Of a stretch of 59,219 bases of DNA, positions 26,340 to 33,948 are shown piece by piece. The translations under genes and the position numbers were made by a program. Origin of the DNA: Dehalococcoidia bacterium (GTDB lineage Bacteria; Chloroflexota; Dehalococcoidia; GIF9; AB-539-J10); NCBI GenBank assembly GCA_003562475.1, contig PWUU01000115.1, positions 1-59,219 of the forward strand. The letters are read 5' to 3'. A model generated the notes under the pieces. The model worked only from the letters and a program-made list of their open reading frames with translations. It ran no database searches and was not told the origin of the DNA. Numbering within the stretch: position 1 is the first letter of the stretch; the number at the start of each line of letters is the position of its first letter.

Positions 26340-26522
26340 ATGAAATGCGACATCTGCGGTAAGCGACCAGAATATGGCAATAAGGTCAGCCACTCCAAAC
26401 GGCACACCCGGAGACGCTGGCTTCCTAATGTTCACAGGACCAACCTGTTAGTGCAGGGAACCGAGTACTCGGTCCGAGTCTGTACCCGGTGCCTCAGGAC
26501 TTATTACAAGAGCCGCGCATAG
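26340..26522 (+). CDS. rpmB: Large ribosomal subunit protein bL28
   Basis: This 60-residue ribosomal protein starts MKCDICGKRPEYGNKVSHSK, with HTRRRWLPNVHR and CTRCLRTYYKSRA. Both zinc-ligand pairs (CxxC and CxxC) are kept, so this is the zinc-binding C+ paralogue type. The ATG at 26340 is preceded by AGGG about 11 bases upstream; longer frames to 26256 lie inside fakA's leader. It is transcribed divergently from fakA and converges on argH. Confidence 0.96.
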   Translation: MKCDICGKRPEYGNKVSHSKRHTRRRWLPNVHRTNLLVQGTEYSVRVCTRCLRTYYKSRA

Positions 26523-26574
26523 TGTAGGCGACGGCGCCATGAGCGTGCCGTTGATTGCGTACACAGCGGTTGGC

Positions 26575-27948
26575 TCAGTCAGTAGATTTCTCTCTTCGCG
26601 CTTCCGAGTTCAACATATGCCTTGCGGCGTTCAACGCGGACCTGACCTGTGTGGGGGCGGTGCCTCCCGGCACATTGCGTGCGCTTACCGAACGCTCCAC
26701 CGACAGATTCAGAATATCGTCGCCGAATAGTGGAGAGAAACGCCTGTATTCCTCCAAGGATATTGCTGAGAGCGACTTCCCGGTATCGCGGGCATGCTGG
26801 CTCAATGCTGCCGAGATGCGATGAGCTTCTCTGAAAGGCAGCCCCTTGCATACAAGGTAATCCGCAATGTCCGTAGCAAGGACACCGTCGCGAATGGCAT
26901 CGCGCATGCGCGCAGTGTCTGCCTCGACGGTGCGCAACATCGCCCCGCAGATACTCAGCGTATTCTTCACGGTGTCAACGGTGTCGAACAGTGACTCTTT
27001 ATCTTCCTGCAGGTCCCTGTTGTATGAAAGGGGAAGCGATTTCAGCACAGTCAGTATGGCGATGAGGTTGCCGTATGTTCGACCGGTCTTCGCACGGGCC
27101 AACTCCGCGAGGTCGGGGTTACGTTTCTGAGGCATTATGCTAGATCCTGTGGTGAATCCATCGCCAATACGAATGAATCCAAATTCTGTGCTTGACCAGA
27201 GGACCAGTTCCTCGGCGAGACGCGAGATATGCATGAGGAGGATAGCACCGCAGGCGTTGAACTCTGCGACGAAATCACGGTCTGCGACTGCATCGATACT
27301 GTTGGTGCTGAGAAGATCGAAACCCAACTCCCTGGCGACAGACTCCCGATCGATAGGATAGGGCACACCCGCCAGAGCACCGCTGCCGAGTGGCATGACG
27401 TTGACGCGCTTGACGCAGTCAGCCAGTCGCTCGTCGTCGCGTGTAAACATCTCGTAGTAGGCGAGCAGGTGGTGAGCGAACAGTACAGGCTGCGCCTGCT
27501 GCAAATGGGTGTAGCCTGCCATGACCGCGTCCGGGTATCTTTCTGCGAGCTCGACTACCGCGTTTCGCAGGTTATGGAGCAGGCGCCGGACGTCGGCTAT
27601 TTCGTCGCGCAGATACATGCGCACGTCCAGCGCGATCTGGTCGTTGCGGGACCGTCCCGTATGTAGCTTGCCTGCGACCTCTCCCACGAGCTTGAATAGC
27701 CGCGCTTCGACAGCCATATGGATGTCTTCATCTGCAGGATCGAAGATGAAGTCGCCACGGTCGATCTCATCACGAATCGTCTCGAGTCCCTGGACTATCA
27801 GTGCAGCGTCAGCGTCCGAGACTATGCCCTGGCGTGCTAGCATTCGCGCGTGAGCTATACTGCCGGCGATGTCGTGCCGGTATAGACGCCGATCGAATCG
27901 TAATGATCCGGCGTACTCCTGGACCTCGTAGCTCTTTGATTCGAGCAT
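26575..27948 (-). CDS. argH: Argininosuccinate lyase
   Basis: ArgH splits argininosuccinate into arginine and fumarate, the last step of arginine synthesis. The fumarase-superfamily signature GSSIMPQKRNPD with its catalytic Ser is present, along with HTGRSRNDQIALD and YTHLQQAQPV. At 457 residues it is near normal, but the N-terminus is short. It begins MLESKSYEVQEYAGSLRFDRRL, without the usual LWGGRF arm. An in-frame TGA five codons upstream rules out a longer form. The ATG overlaps the argG stop by one base (TAATG), so translation is coupled. It is the last gene of the arg cluster. Confidence 0.95.
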   Translation of the reverse strand: MLESKSYEVQEYAGSLRFDRRLYRHDIAGSIAHARMLARQGIVSDADAALIVQGLETIRDEIDRGDFIFDPADEDIHMAVEARLFKLVGEVAGKLHTGRSRNDQIALDVRMYLRDEIADVRRLLHNLRNAVVELAERYPDAVMAGYTHLQQAQPVLFAHHLLAYYEMFTRDDERLADCVKRVNVMPLGSGALAGVPYPIDRESVARELGFDLLSTNSIDAVADRDFVAEFNACGAILLMHISRLAEELVLWSSTEFGFIRIGDGFTTGSSIMPQKRNPDLAELARAKTGRTYGNLIAILTVLKSLPLSYNRDLQEDKESLFDTVDTVKNTLSICGAMLRTVEADTARMRDAIRDGVLATDIADYLVCKGLPFREAHRISAALSQHARDTGKSLSAISLEEYRRFSPLFGDDILNLSVERSVSARNVPGGTAPTQVRSALNAARHMLNSEARREKSTD

Positions 27949-29156
27949 TACTCTGAGTCAATCGTCCCGCGTTGCTGCCGCGCCTGCAGGCGGGTGGGGA
28001 GGCCCCACAACCGGATGAATCCGGGCGAATCTGCCTGATTAAAGGCGTCTCCCTTATCATACGTTGCCAGACTGAGATCGTACAGGGAGAAAGGCGATTT
28101 TCGACCTACCACCGTGCACGTGCCCTTGTGCAGCTTGAGGCGGATAACTCCCGTGACGTATTCCTGCGTGTCGTTAACATAGGCAGCGAGGTTGCGTCGC
28201 AGAGCGCTGAACCACAGGCCGTTGTAGATGAGATCAGCATAGTGCGTCGCTACCAGCGCCTTGAAGCGCAACTGGTCTTTTGTCAGCACGAAGTTCTGCA
28301 GCGCGGTGTGCGCTTTGAGCAGGACGGTGGCTGCCGGGGCCTCATAGATTTCGCGCGACTTGATGCCTACGAGTCTGTTCTCAATGTGGTCCACTCTGCC
28401 GACCGCGTGCCGTCCAGCAGCAGCGTGAAGCACCTCAATCAACTGGACTGCGCTCATCCGGACTCCGTCGAGCGCTACCGGTGTGCCTTTCTCGAACTCA
28501 ACTTCGATGTACTGTGGGGTGTCGGGCGCGGATGCCGGGTCATTCGTCCATGCGTACACGTCCGCCGGAGGTTCGACCCAGGGATCCTCAAGGATGCCCG
28601 TCTCGATGCTGCGACCCCATAGATTCTCGTCGATGGAGTAGGGGCTCTTCTTGGTGACGGGGATGGGGATGGAATTCTCTTCGGCGTAGCGGATCAGTTC
28701 CTCCCGGGTCATGCCCCATTCGCGTGCCGGTGCGATTATCTTCAGGTCCGGCCCGAGCGTTCCGATGCCTACATCGAGACGTACCTGGTCATTGCCCTTG
28801 CCGGTACATCCATGGGCGACTGCAACTGCGCCCTTCTCTCGTGCCACTTTGACCAGGAGTTGCGCAATAAGCGGTCGTCCGATGGCGGTAGCCAGGGGAT
28901 ACTCACCCTCGTATAGAGCATCGGCCTTGAGCGATGGGAAGACGAAGTCCCTGACGAATTGCTGTTTGGCGTCAGTGACTACGGCGTCCACTGCTCCCAC
29001 ATCGAGTGCTTTCTGTCTTATGGCGTCAAGATTCGCGACGTTGCCAATATCGACGGTAAATGTGACGACATCGTAGCCGTACTTCTCCTTTATCCACTTC
29101 ACCGCGACAGATGTATCCAGTCCGCCGGAATATGCCAGTACTGCCCTTTCACTCAT
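27948..29156 (-). CDS. argG: Argininosuccinate synthase
   Basis: ArgG joins citrulline and aspartate with ATP. The PP-loop AYSGGLDTSVAVKWI is at the N-terminus. GCTGKGNDQVRLDVGI, TKKSPYSIDENLWGRSIETGILEDPW and the C-terminal tetramerisation helix are in place. Its 402 residues are normal length. The ATG overlaps the argD stop by 4 bp (ATGA) and its own stop overlaps argH by one base. This tight packing implies one transcript from argJ to argH. Confidence 0.97.
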   Translation of the reverse strand: MSERAVLAYSGGLDTSVAVKWIKEKYGYDVVTFTVDIGNVANLDAIRQKALDVGAVDAVVTDAKQQFVRDFVFPSLKADALYEGEYPLATAIGRPLIAQLLVKVAREKGAVAVAHGCTGKGNDQVRLDVGIGTLGPDLKIIAPAREWGMTREELIRYAEENSIPIPVTKKSPYSIDENLWGRSIETGILEDPWVEPPADVYAWTNDPASAPDTPQYIEVEFEKGTPVALDGVRMSAVQLIEVLHAAAGRHAVGRVDHIENRLVGIKSREIYEAPAATVLLKAHTALQNFVLTKDQLRFKALVATHYADLIYNGLWFSALRRNLAAYVNDTQEYVTGVIRLKLHKGTCTVVGRKSPFSLYDLSLATYDKGDAFNQADSPGFIRLWGLPTRLQARQQRGTIDSE

Positions 29157-30355
29157 GTGTTTCTCCTTTGCACTGAGGCCAGTACGGTCCTCAGAATAGT
29201 AACTGCCTCATCGATGTCATCGTCTGTTGCTATGAGAGGCGGCATGAAGCGGATGGTGTCCGGTCGCACCTGGTTCACCAGCAGGCCGTGATGCAGACAC
29301 TCCAGCGTGACGTCGCTGGCTATATCCTTATTGAGAACGAGTGCCACGAGGAGACCGCAGCCACGTGCCTCTCTCGCAACGGGTAGTTCGTGTATCAGCC
29401 CATGAAGCCGTTCGAGAAACCGGCCTCCCACCTGTCGCACGTGACCTGGAATATCGTGCTCGATGATGTAGGCGACGACTGCTAAGGCCGCGGCGCAGGC
29501 GAGCGGGTTGCCGCCAAAGGTGGAGCCGTGGTCCCCGGGCTGAAACACCGATGCACGCTCTTTGGCAAGGAACGCGCCTATGGGCACACCTGATGCGAGT
29601 CCCTTGGCCAGGACCAGTATGTCCGGCTCGACCCCGGCCTGTTCGTAGGCAAACAGGGAACCGGTACGGCCAATGCCGGTTTGCACTTCATCAAGGATAA
29701 GCAGGATGCCCTGCCTATCGCACCACTGCCGTACCAGCGGCAGGTAGTCGGGGTCAGGAATCCGCACTCCTGCCTCGCCCTGAAGAGGTTCGAGCATTAC
29801 GGCGCATGTGTGAGATCCTGTGGCATCGAATATTGCCTGCGGCCTGTTCCACTCTACGTTGACGAAGCCGGGAGGCAATGGCGTATAGAGCTGCTGGTAC
29901 TTCTCCTGGGCGGTCGCGGCTGTCATGGCCAGGGTCCGCCCGTGGAAGGAATCACCGACGGTGATGATCTCGTATGCGCCGTTGCGTTGCAGTTTGCCGT
30001 AGCGGCGGGCGAGCTTCACGGCACCCTCGGCCGCCTCGACTCCGCTGTTGCAGAAGAATACGCGGTCCAGACAGCTGTGCTGAATGAGAAGCGCTGCAAG
30101 CTCAAGCTGCGGTATAGTGTAGAACTGGTTGGATGTGTGGATCAGCGTGCGCGCCTGACGCTCGATCGCCTCCACAAGCACGGGGTGGCAATGGCCAAGG
30201 ACATTGACCGCCCAGCCGCCTACGAAGTCGAGGTACATCCTACCCTGGTCGTCCCACACCCTCATCCCCTCTCCCCGTGTGATGGTCAGGGGGATGCGGC
30301 GGAACGTCTTCATATAAAGCTGTGCTTCGACTTCAGGCCAGTTCTTCTGTGACAA
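29153..30355 (-). CDS. argD: Acetylornithine aminotransferase
   Basis: This is a class III PLP aminotransferase (400 residues) making N-acetylornithine. Visible are CNSGVEAAEGAVKLARRYG, the pyridine-binding LILDEVQTGIGRTG, the PLP lysine in VLAKGLASGVPIGAFLA, and STFGGNPLACAAAL. The start is a TTG at 30355 with GGAGG eight bases upstream, inside the last codons of argB (23-bp overlap). The frame upstream has no homology. As in many bacteria it may also serve lysine/DAP synthesis (known for the family, not shown here). Confidence 0.93.
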   Translation of the reverse strand: MSQKNWPEVEAQLYMKTFRRIPLTITRGEGMRVWDDQGRMYLDFVGGWAVNVLGHCHPVLVEAIERQARTLIHTSNQFYTIPQLELAALLIQHSCLDRVFFCNSGVEAAEGAVKLARRYGKLQRNGAYEIITVGDSFHGRTLAMTAATAQEKYQQLYTPLPPGFVNVEWNRPQAIFDATGSHTCAVMLEPLQGEAGVRIPDPDYLPLVRQWCDRQGILLILDEVQTGIGRTGSLFAYEQAGVEPDILVLAKGLASGVPIGAFLAKERASVFQPGDHGSTFGGNPLACAAALAVVAYIIEHDIPGHVRQVGGRFLERLHGLIHELPVAREARGCGLLVALVLNKDIASDVTLECLHHGLLVNQVRPDTIRFMPPLIATDDDIDEAVTILRTVLASVQRRNT

Positions 30356-31121
30356 TGGTGGTGCCTCCAGGGTCCGTTTCCGTTTCTCGAAGCAGAGCGT
30401 GCGCCGCTGTGCCATCAATGATACGTGTCTGACGGACAGAGCGCGAGGCTCTCTGGCATGCACGTGCCTTGGGAATCATGCCGCCTTTGATGGTCCCGTC
30501 GGACAGGAGATTGTCGACCTCGCTGGCGGTAATACGTGGAATCACCTTGCCGTGTTTGTCCAGGATGCCAGGAACGTCGGTGAGGAACACGAGGCTGGAC
30601 GCGTTGACCGCAACGGCTAGTTCTGCTGCGAGGTCGTCCGCATTGACGTTCAGCAGGCCCGGCTTCTCGTCGACCAGACCCCAGCAGACGGGCGAGATAA
30701 CAGGGATATAGCCGGCAAGGAGTAGAACGTCAAGCAGCTGTGGATCGATAGTTTCGATGTCGCCGACGTAGCCGAGTGCGGGGTTTGTGATAATGGCGCG
30801 GCCAAGTCCGCCGTCAACCCCGGAGATACCAACAGCTGTTCCGCCGGCGGCAAACAGTTCAGTGACGAGGAGCTTGTTGACCAGACCCGCCAAAACCGCG
30901 GAGACCACACGCAACTCTTCCTCGCCAGTAATCCGCAGGCCGTCTGCGAACCTCGATTCGAGGCCGAGGCGGCCCAGCCAGCGGCTTATCTCCGCCCCTC
31001 CTCCGTGGACTAACACCACATTGACACCACAATTGTGGAGCGCGACGGTGTCGGCGAGGGAGGTGTCGCTATGCCCAAGGGTGCTTCCACCGATCTTGAT
31101 GACTACAGTCTGTGCGGTCAA
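30333..31121 (-). CDS. argB: Acetylglutamate kinase
   Basis: This amino acid kinase-fold enzyme of 262 residues phosphorylates N-acetylglutamate. Motifs: VVIKIGGSTLG at the N-terminus, VNVVLVHGGGAEISRWL, NVNADDLAAELAVAV and SDGTIKGGMIPKARAC. The N-terminal helix of arginine-inhibited hexameric forms is absent, so feedback control by arginine is less likely (inference from family structure). The start appears to be a TTG, 12 bp after the argJ stop, with only a weak GGA ribosome binding site. Its 3' end overlaps argD. Confidence 0.95.
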   Translation of the reverse strand: MTAQTVVIKIGGSTLGHSDTSLADTVALHNCGVNVVLVHGGGAEISRWLGRLGLESRFADGLRITGEEELRVVSAVLAGLVNKLLVTELFAAGGTAVGISGVDGGLGRAIITNPALGYVGDIETIDPQLLDVLLLAGYIPVISPVCWGLVDEKPGLLNVNADDLAAELAVAVNASSLVFLTDVPGILDKHGKVIPRITASEVDNLLSDGTIKGGMIPKARACQRASRSVRQTRIIDGTAAHALLRETETDPGGTTIVTEELA

Positions 31122-31133
31122 TACTGTTCCGAA

Positions 31134-32330
31134 CTACGTGGTGTACGAGGCATTAATGGTAACATAGTCCTGAGTCAGGTCACATCCCCACGCGGTGGCC
31201 TCCCCGGTGCCCAGGGCGAAATCGATGCCGATAGTCACGTGGTTAGTCGCGAGAAGAGTACGTACGGCAGCTTCGTCGTATGGCACGGGTATCCCCTGTG
31301 ACATCACCGGGACTCCACACAGCGTCATACTGACGGTGTCCGGTTCGATGTACGCGCCGCTTCTTCCTGCGGCACAGGCAACTCGTCCCCAGTTGGGGTC
31401 GGCCCCGTGTACCGCAGCCTTGACGAGCATGGAACAGGCGATTGTGCGGGCGGCCGTACGTGCGTCTTCAGCCGTGCGGGCTCGTGTGACTGCAACTTCC
31501 AGCAGTTTCGATGCACCTTCGCCATCGGCAGCAATTGCCCTGGCTTGATGTTCGCATACGTAGCCTAATGTCTCCTCGAAGACTGCACCGTTGGTGTGAT
31601 CGAATCGTTCGTTGCCTGCGAGTCCGTTTGCGAGCACAACCACCATGTCGCTTGGGCTCGTATCACCGTCGATGGAGACCATGTTGAATGTACGATCGAC
31701 GCAACGTTTCAGCGCATCTCTCAGGAACGATGGTTCCACTACGGCATCCGTACTGATGAAGCACAGCATGGTTCCCATGTTAGGGTGAATCATTCCGGAT
31801 CCCTTCGCAGCTGCACCAATGGTGTAGATTGTGCCGTGGTACCGCGAGGCCATGGCAATTTCCTTGCTACTGGTGTCCGTTGTCATGATGGCGCGGGCGA
31901 ACGCGTGGCCCTGTGAGACATCGAGGGTGATCATCTGCAGTCCAGCCATAACACGGTCGAGGGGAACATACGTGCCAATGATACCGGTGCTGGCCACCAG
32001 GACCTCTTCAGGGGACAGGCCCAGCCGGTCGGCGGTGAGCGAAGCCATCGATTCAGCATCGCGGAGGCCGCGCTGTCCGGTGCAGGCGTTGGCGCAACCG
32101 GAATTGACCACGACTGCTCGCGCAGCGCCGTTTGTCATGCGGTGCTCGCTGAGTTGTACTGGAGCAGAACGTACCGTATTACGTGTGAACAATCCGGCTG
32201 TGGTGGCGGGTTGCTCTGAGACCACGACAGCAAGGTCCAGCCGGTTCTCGTACTTGATGCCGGCTGCCGATGCTCCCGCAACAAAGCCTCGAGGTGAAGT
32301 AATGCTTCCGCCTTGAATGATGTGAGTCAC
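31134..32330 (-). CDS. argJ: Bifunctional glutamate N-acetyltransferase/ornithine acetyltransferase ArgJ
   Basis: ArgJ recycles the acetyl group from acetylornithine to glutamate and is made as a self-cleaving precursor. The core KGSGMIHPNMGTMLCFI contains the cleavage site before the nucleophilic Thr. Most homologues have Ala-Thr; here it is Gly-Thr. Also visible: VNSGCANACTGQRG, TTDTSSKE, SIDGDTSPSD and GADPNWGRVACAAGRSG. The GTG at 32330 has GGGAGG six bases upstream. The alternative ATG at 32354 lies next to the promoter's -10 box. It is the first gene of argJBDGH. argC and argF are not in the window. Confidence 0.95.
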   Translation of the reverse strand: MTHIIQGGSITSPRGFVAGASAAGIKYENRLDLAVVVSEQPATTAGLFTRNTVRSAPVQLSEHRMTNGAARAVVVNSGCANACTGQRGLRDAESMASLTADRLGLSPEEVLVASTGIIGTYVPLDRVMAGLQMITLDVSQGHAFARAIMTTDTSSKEIAMASRYHGTIYTIGAAAKGSGMIHPNMGTMLCFISTDAVVEPSFLRDALKRCVDRTFNMVSIDGDTSPSDMVVVLANGLAGNERFDHTNGAVFEETLGYVCEHQARAIAADGEGASKLLEVAVTRARTAEDARTAARTIACSMLVKAAVHGADPNWGRVACAAGRSGAYIEPDTVSMTLCGVPVMSQGIPVPYDEAAVRTLLATNHVTIGIDFALGTGEATAWGCDLTQDYVTINASYTT

Positions 32331-32359
32331 CGGGCGCCTCCCTTGAGAGCGCATTGTAC

Positions 32360-32388
32360 TGTATATACCTGCCTTGAGGGCAGTGCAA
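32360..32388 (-). promoter_or_regulatory. Possible promoter for the argJBDGH cluster with an internal inverted repeat
   Basis: On the minus strand TTGCAC (32383-32388) and TATACA (32360-32365) are 17 bp apart. Between them CTGCC and GGCAG form a 5-bp inverted repeat with a 5-base centre, a possible operator. It does not look like an ArgR box. Confidence 0.4.
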
Positions 32389-32439
32389 TGGCATGCCCCG
32401 TTGACTCCCGGTGGTTCGAAATAACGTGTATGTGTCGCC

Positions 32440-33948
32440 TCATGAGGGAAGAGAGGGGCCGGAGCGCGTGCGAGGGTGCAGTCGGTGCACTATCTGTCCG
32501 ATTGTGGCTCTCTCGAGTAGCATGACCCCGCACAGTACACTCGTGAACAGCCAGCAGGCAGCGACTCCGAAGAGGGTAGCCGGCGGCAAACCAGCTAATC
32601 CCACTGTGGCTGCCAGTGCGAACAGCAGGCCCGCAGTCAGAGCGAGCCGGTTCAACCGTAATCGTATTCCTGTGTGCTGATGTACCGCAGATGCTTGAAG
32701 AACGCAACCCAGGCACAGAGAAGCTGTCGTCGCGAGCGCTGCGCCCTCAATGCCAAGGGGCGGGATCAACAGTGTGTTGAAAAGCACGTTCGTACCTGCC
32801 GAAATGAGTGAACATCTGAAGGCGGCGCGTACGTGTCCGGTGTTACTCAGGAGTGCACCGACGGTAGCCCACACCCCCATGGCCATGCCTCCCGGCATGA
32901 GTAGCAGGAGAGCTGTTGATGAAGGCGCGAACGACTGTCCGAGCATGTGGTGCAGCAGCGATCCCCCACCAACCATGCCGGTAAACGCTAGTGGGAAGAC
33001 TATGATAGCCACCGTTCTCGTGCTGCGGTTGACCAGATGCGTGAGACGTGCCACTTCTCCGGCGGTCCAGAGTGCAGCAATCCGCGGCGTCATGGCCATC
33101 CGTGCTGCCGCAGCAGGAAACCTGATTGCCTCGAGTACCAGGATTGCGGCTGCATACGCGCCAACCTCCCATTCCGTGAGAAACATGCCGAGCATCAGTG
33201 TGTCTGTATAGCCTTGCACCAGCCCTACGCCGTTGATGAGCGTGATGAACAGGCCGAACTGCAGCAGGCCCTGGCTGAACAGGGGACGCCCGGGTTCTGC
33301 CATCCCGAGGCGGATCTCACGGTGCAGCAGTGCGAGCGAGAAGAGCCCTGTCACACTGATGGGCGCCAGGAGTCCGGCGATGGCTCCAGCCACCCCGAAT
33401 CCAGTCCGTACCAGGACCATGGTGCAGATGGCAACGAATGTGCTCTGGACGATAGTGATAGCAGCGTACAGACCGAGCCTTCGCTCACCGTTGAGGTAGC
33501 CCAGGACAGCTTTGCCAGCGGCGGCACCGGGCAGTGCCGCGGCTGCCACCAGCAGTAACTTGTAGAGTTGGCCGCTGTCGAACAAGCCGATGCTCAATGG
33601 TCGGGCTGTGAGGCTGAGGATGAGTGCGACCGCGCCTCCTGCGGCGACTGACTGAGCAACACCTACGAGGAGGAGCCGAGACTTGCCCCGTGAACTGCCC
33701 CCCAGTGATGCCACATGCCGGGTGAGTCCTGCGCCTGTGCCCAAACTGCCGAAGACGAGCGCGAAGCTGTACACCGCGAAGGTGAGAGAGTACAGTCCCA
33801 GTGCCTCCTGTCCGAGCATACGGCCCACATACACCCTGAGCAATAGGTGCGTGGCTGCTGGGATCAGGAGACCGACTCCGGCTCGAACAGAGTCACGTAG
33901 CACTTGCCGGATCCTCTTCGCTGGTTTGAGTGACAGGCGCGAAGACAA
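32440..33948 (-). CDS. Polysaccharide/lipid-linked oligosaccharide flippase (Wzx/MurJ-MATE fold)
   Basis: This 502-residue membrane protein has about 12-14 hydrophobic segments in the pattern of the MOP superfamily: ATHLLLRVYVGRMLGQEALGLYSLTFAVYSF near the start, then GAGLTRHVASLGG. Such proteins flip undecaprenyl-linked sugars across the cytoplasmic membrane. It lies downstream of, and overlaps by 56 bp at the annotated start, a GT-C-like membrane protein, so the two probably act on the same glycan. A later start is possible because the first ~20 residues are basic and lie within that overlap. No repeat-unit polymerase is visible nearby. Confidence 0.85.
   Translation of the reverse strand: MSSRLSLKPAKRIRQVLRDSVRAGVGLLIPAATHLLLRVYVGRMLGQEALGLYSLTFAVYSFALVFGSLGTGAGLTRHVASLGGSSRGKSRLLLVGVAQSVAAGGAVALILSLTARPLSIGLFDSGQLYKLLLVAAAALPGAAAGKAVLGYLNGERRLGLYAAITIVQSTFVAICTMVLVRTGFGVAGAIAGLLAPISVTGLFSLALLHREIRLGMAEPGRPLFSQGLLQFGLFITLINGVGLVQGYTDTLMLGMFLTEWEVGAYAAAILVLEAIRFPAAAARMAMTPRIAALWTAGEVARLTHLVNRSTRTVAIIVFPLAFTGMVGGGSLLHHMLGQSFAPSSTALLLLMPGGMAMGVWATVGALLSNTGHVRAAFRCSLISAGTNVLFNTLLIPPLGIEGAALATTASLCLGCVLQASAVHQHTGIRLRLNRLALTAGLLFALAATVGLAGLPPATLFGVAACWLFTSVLCGVMLLERATIGQIVHRLHPRTRSGPSLPS

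Noticed and set aside
29681-30352. 223-codon plus-strand frame
   Set aside because: Antisense shadow of argD.
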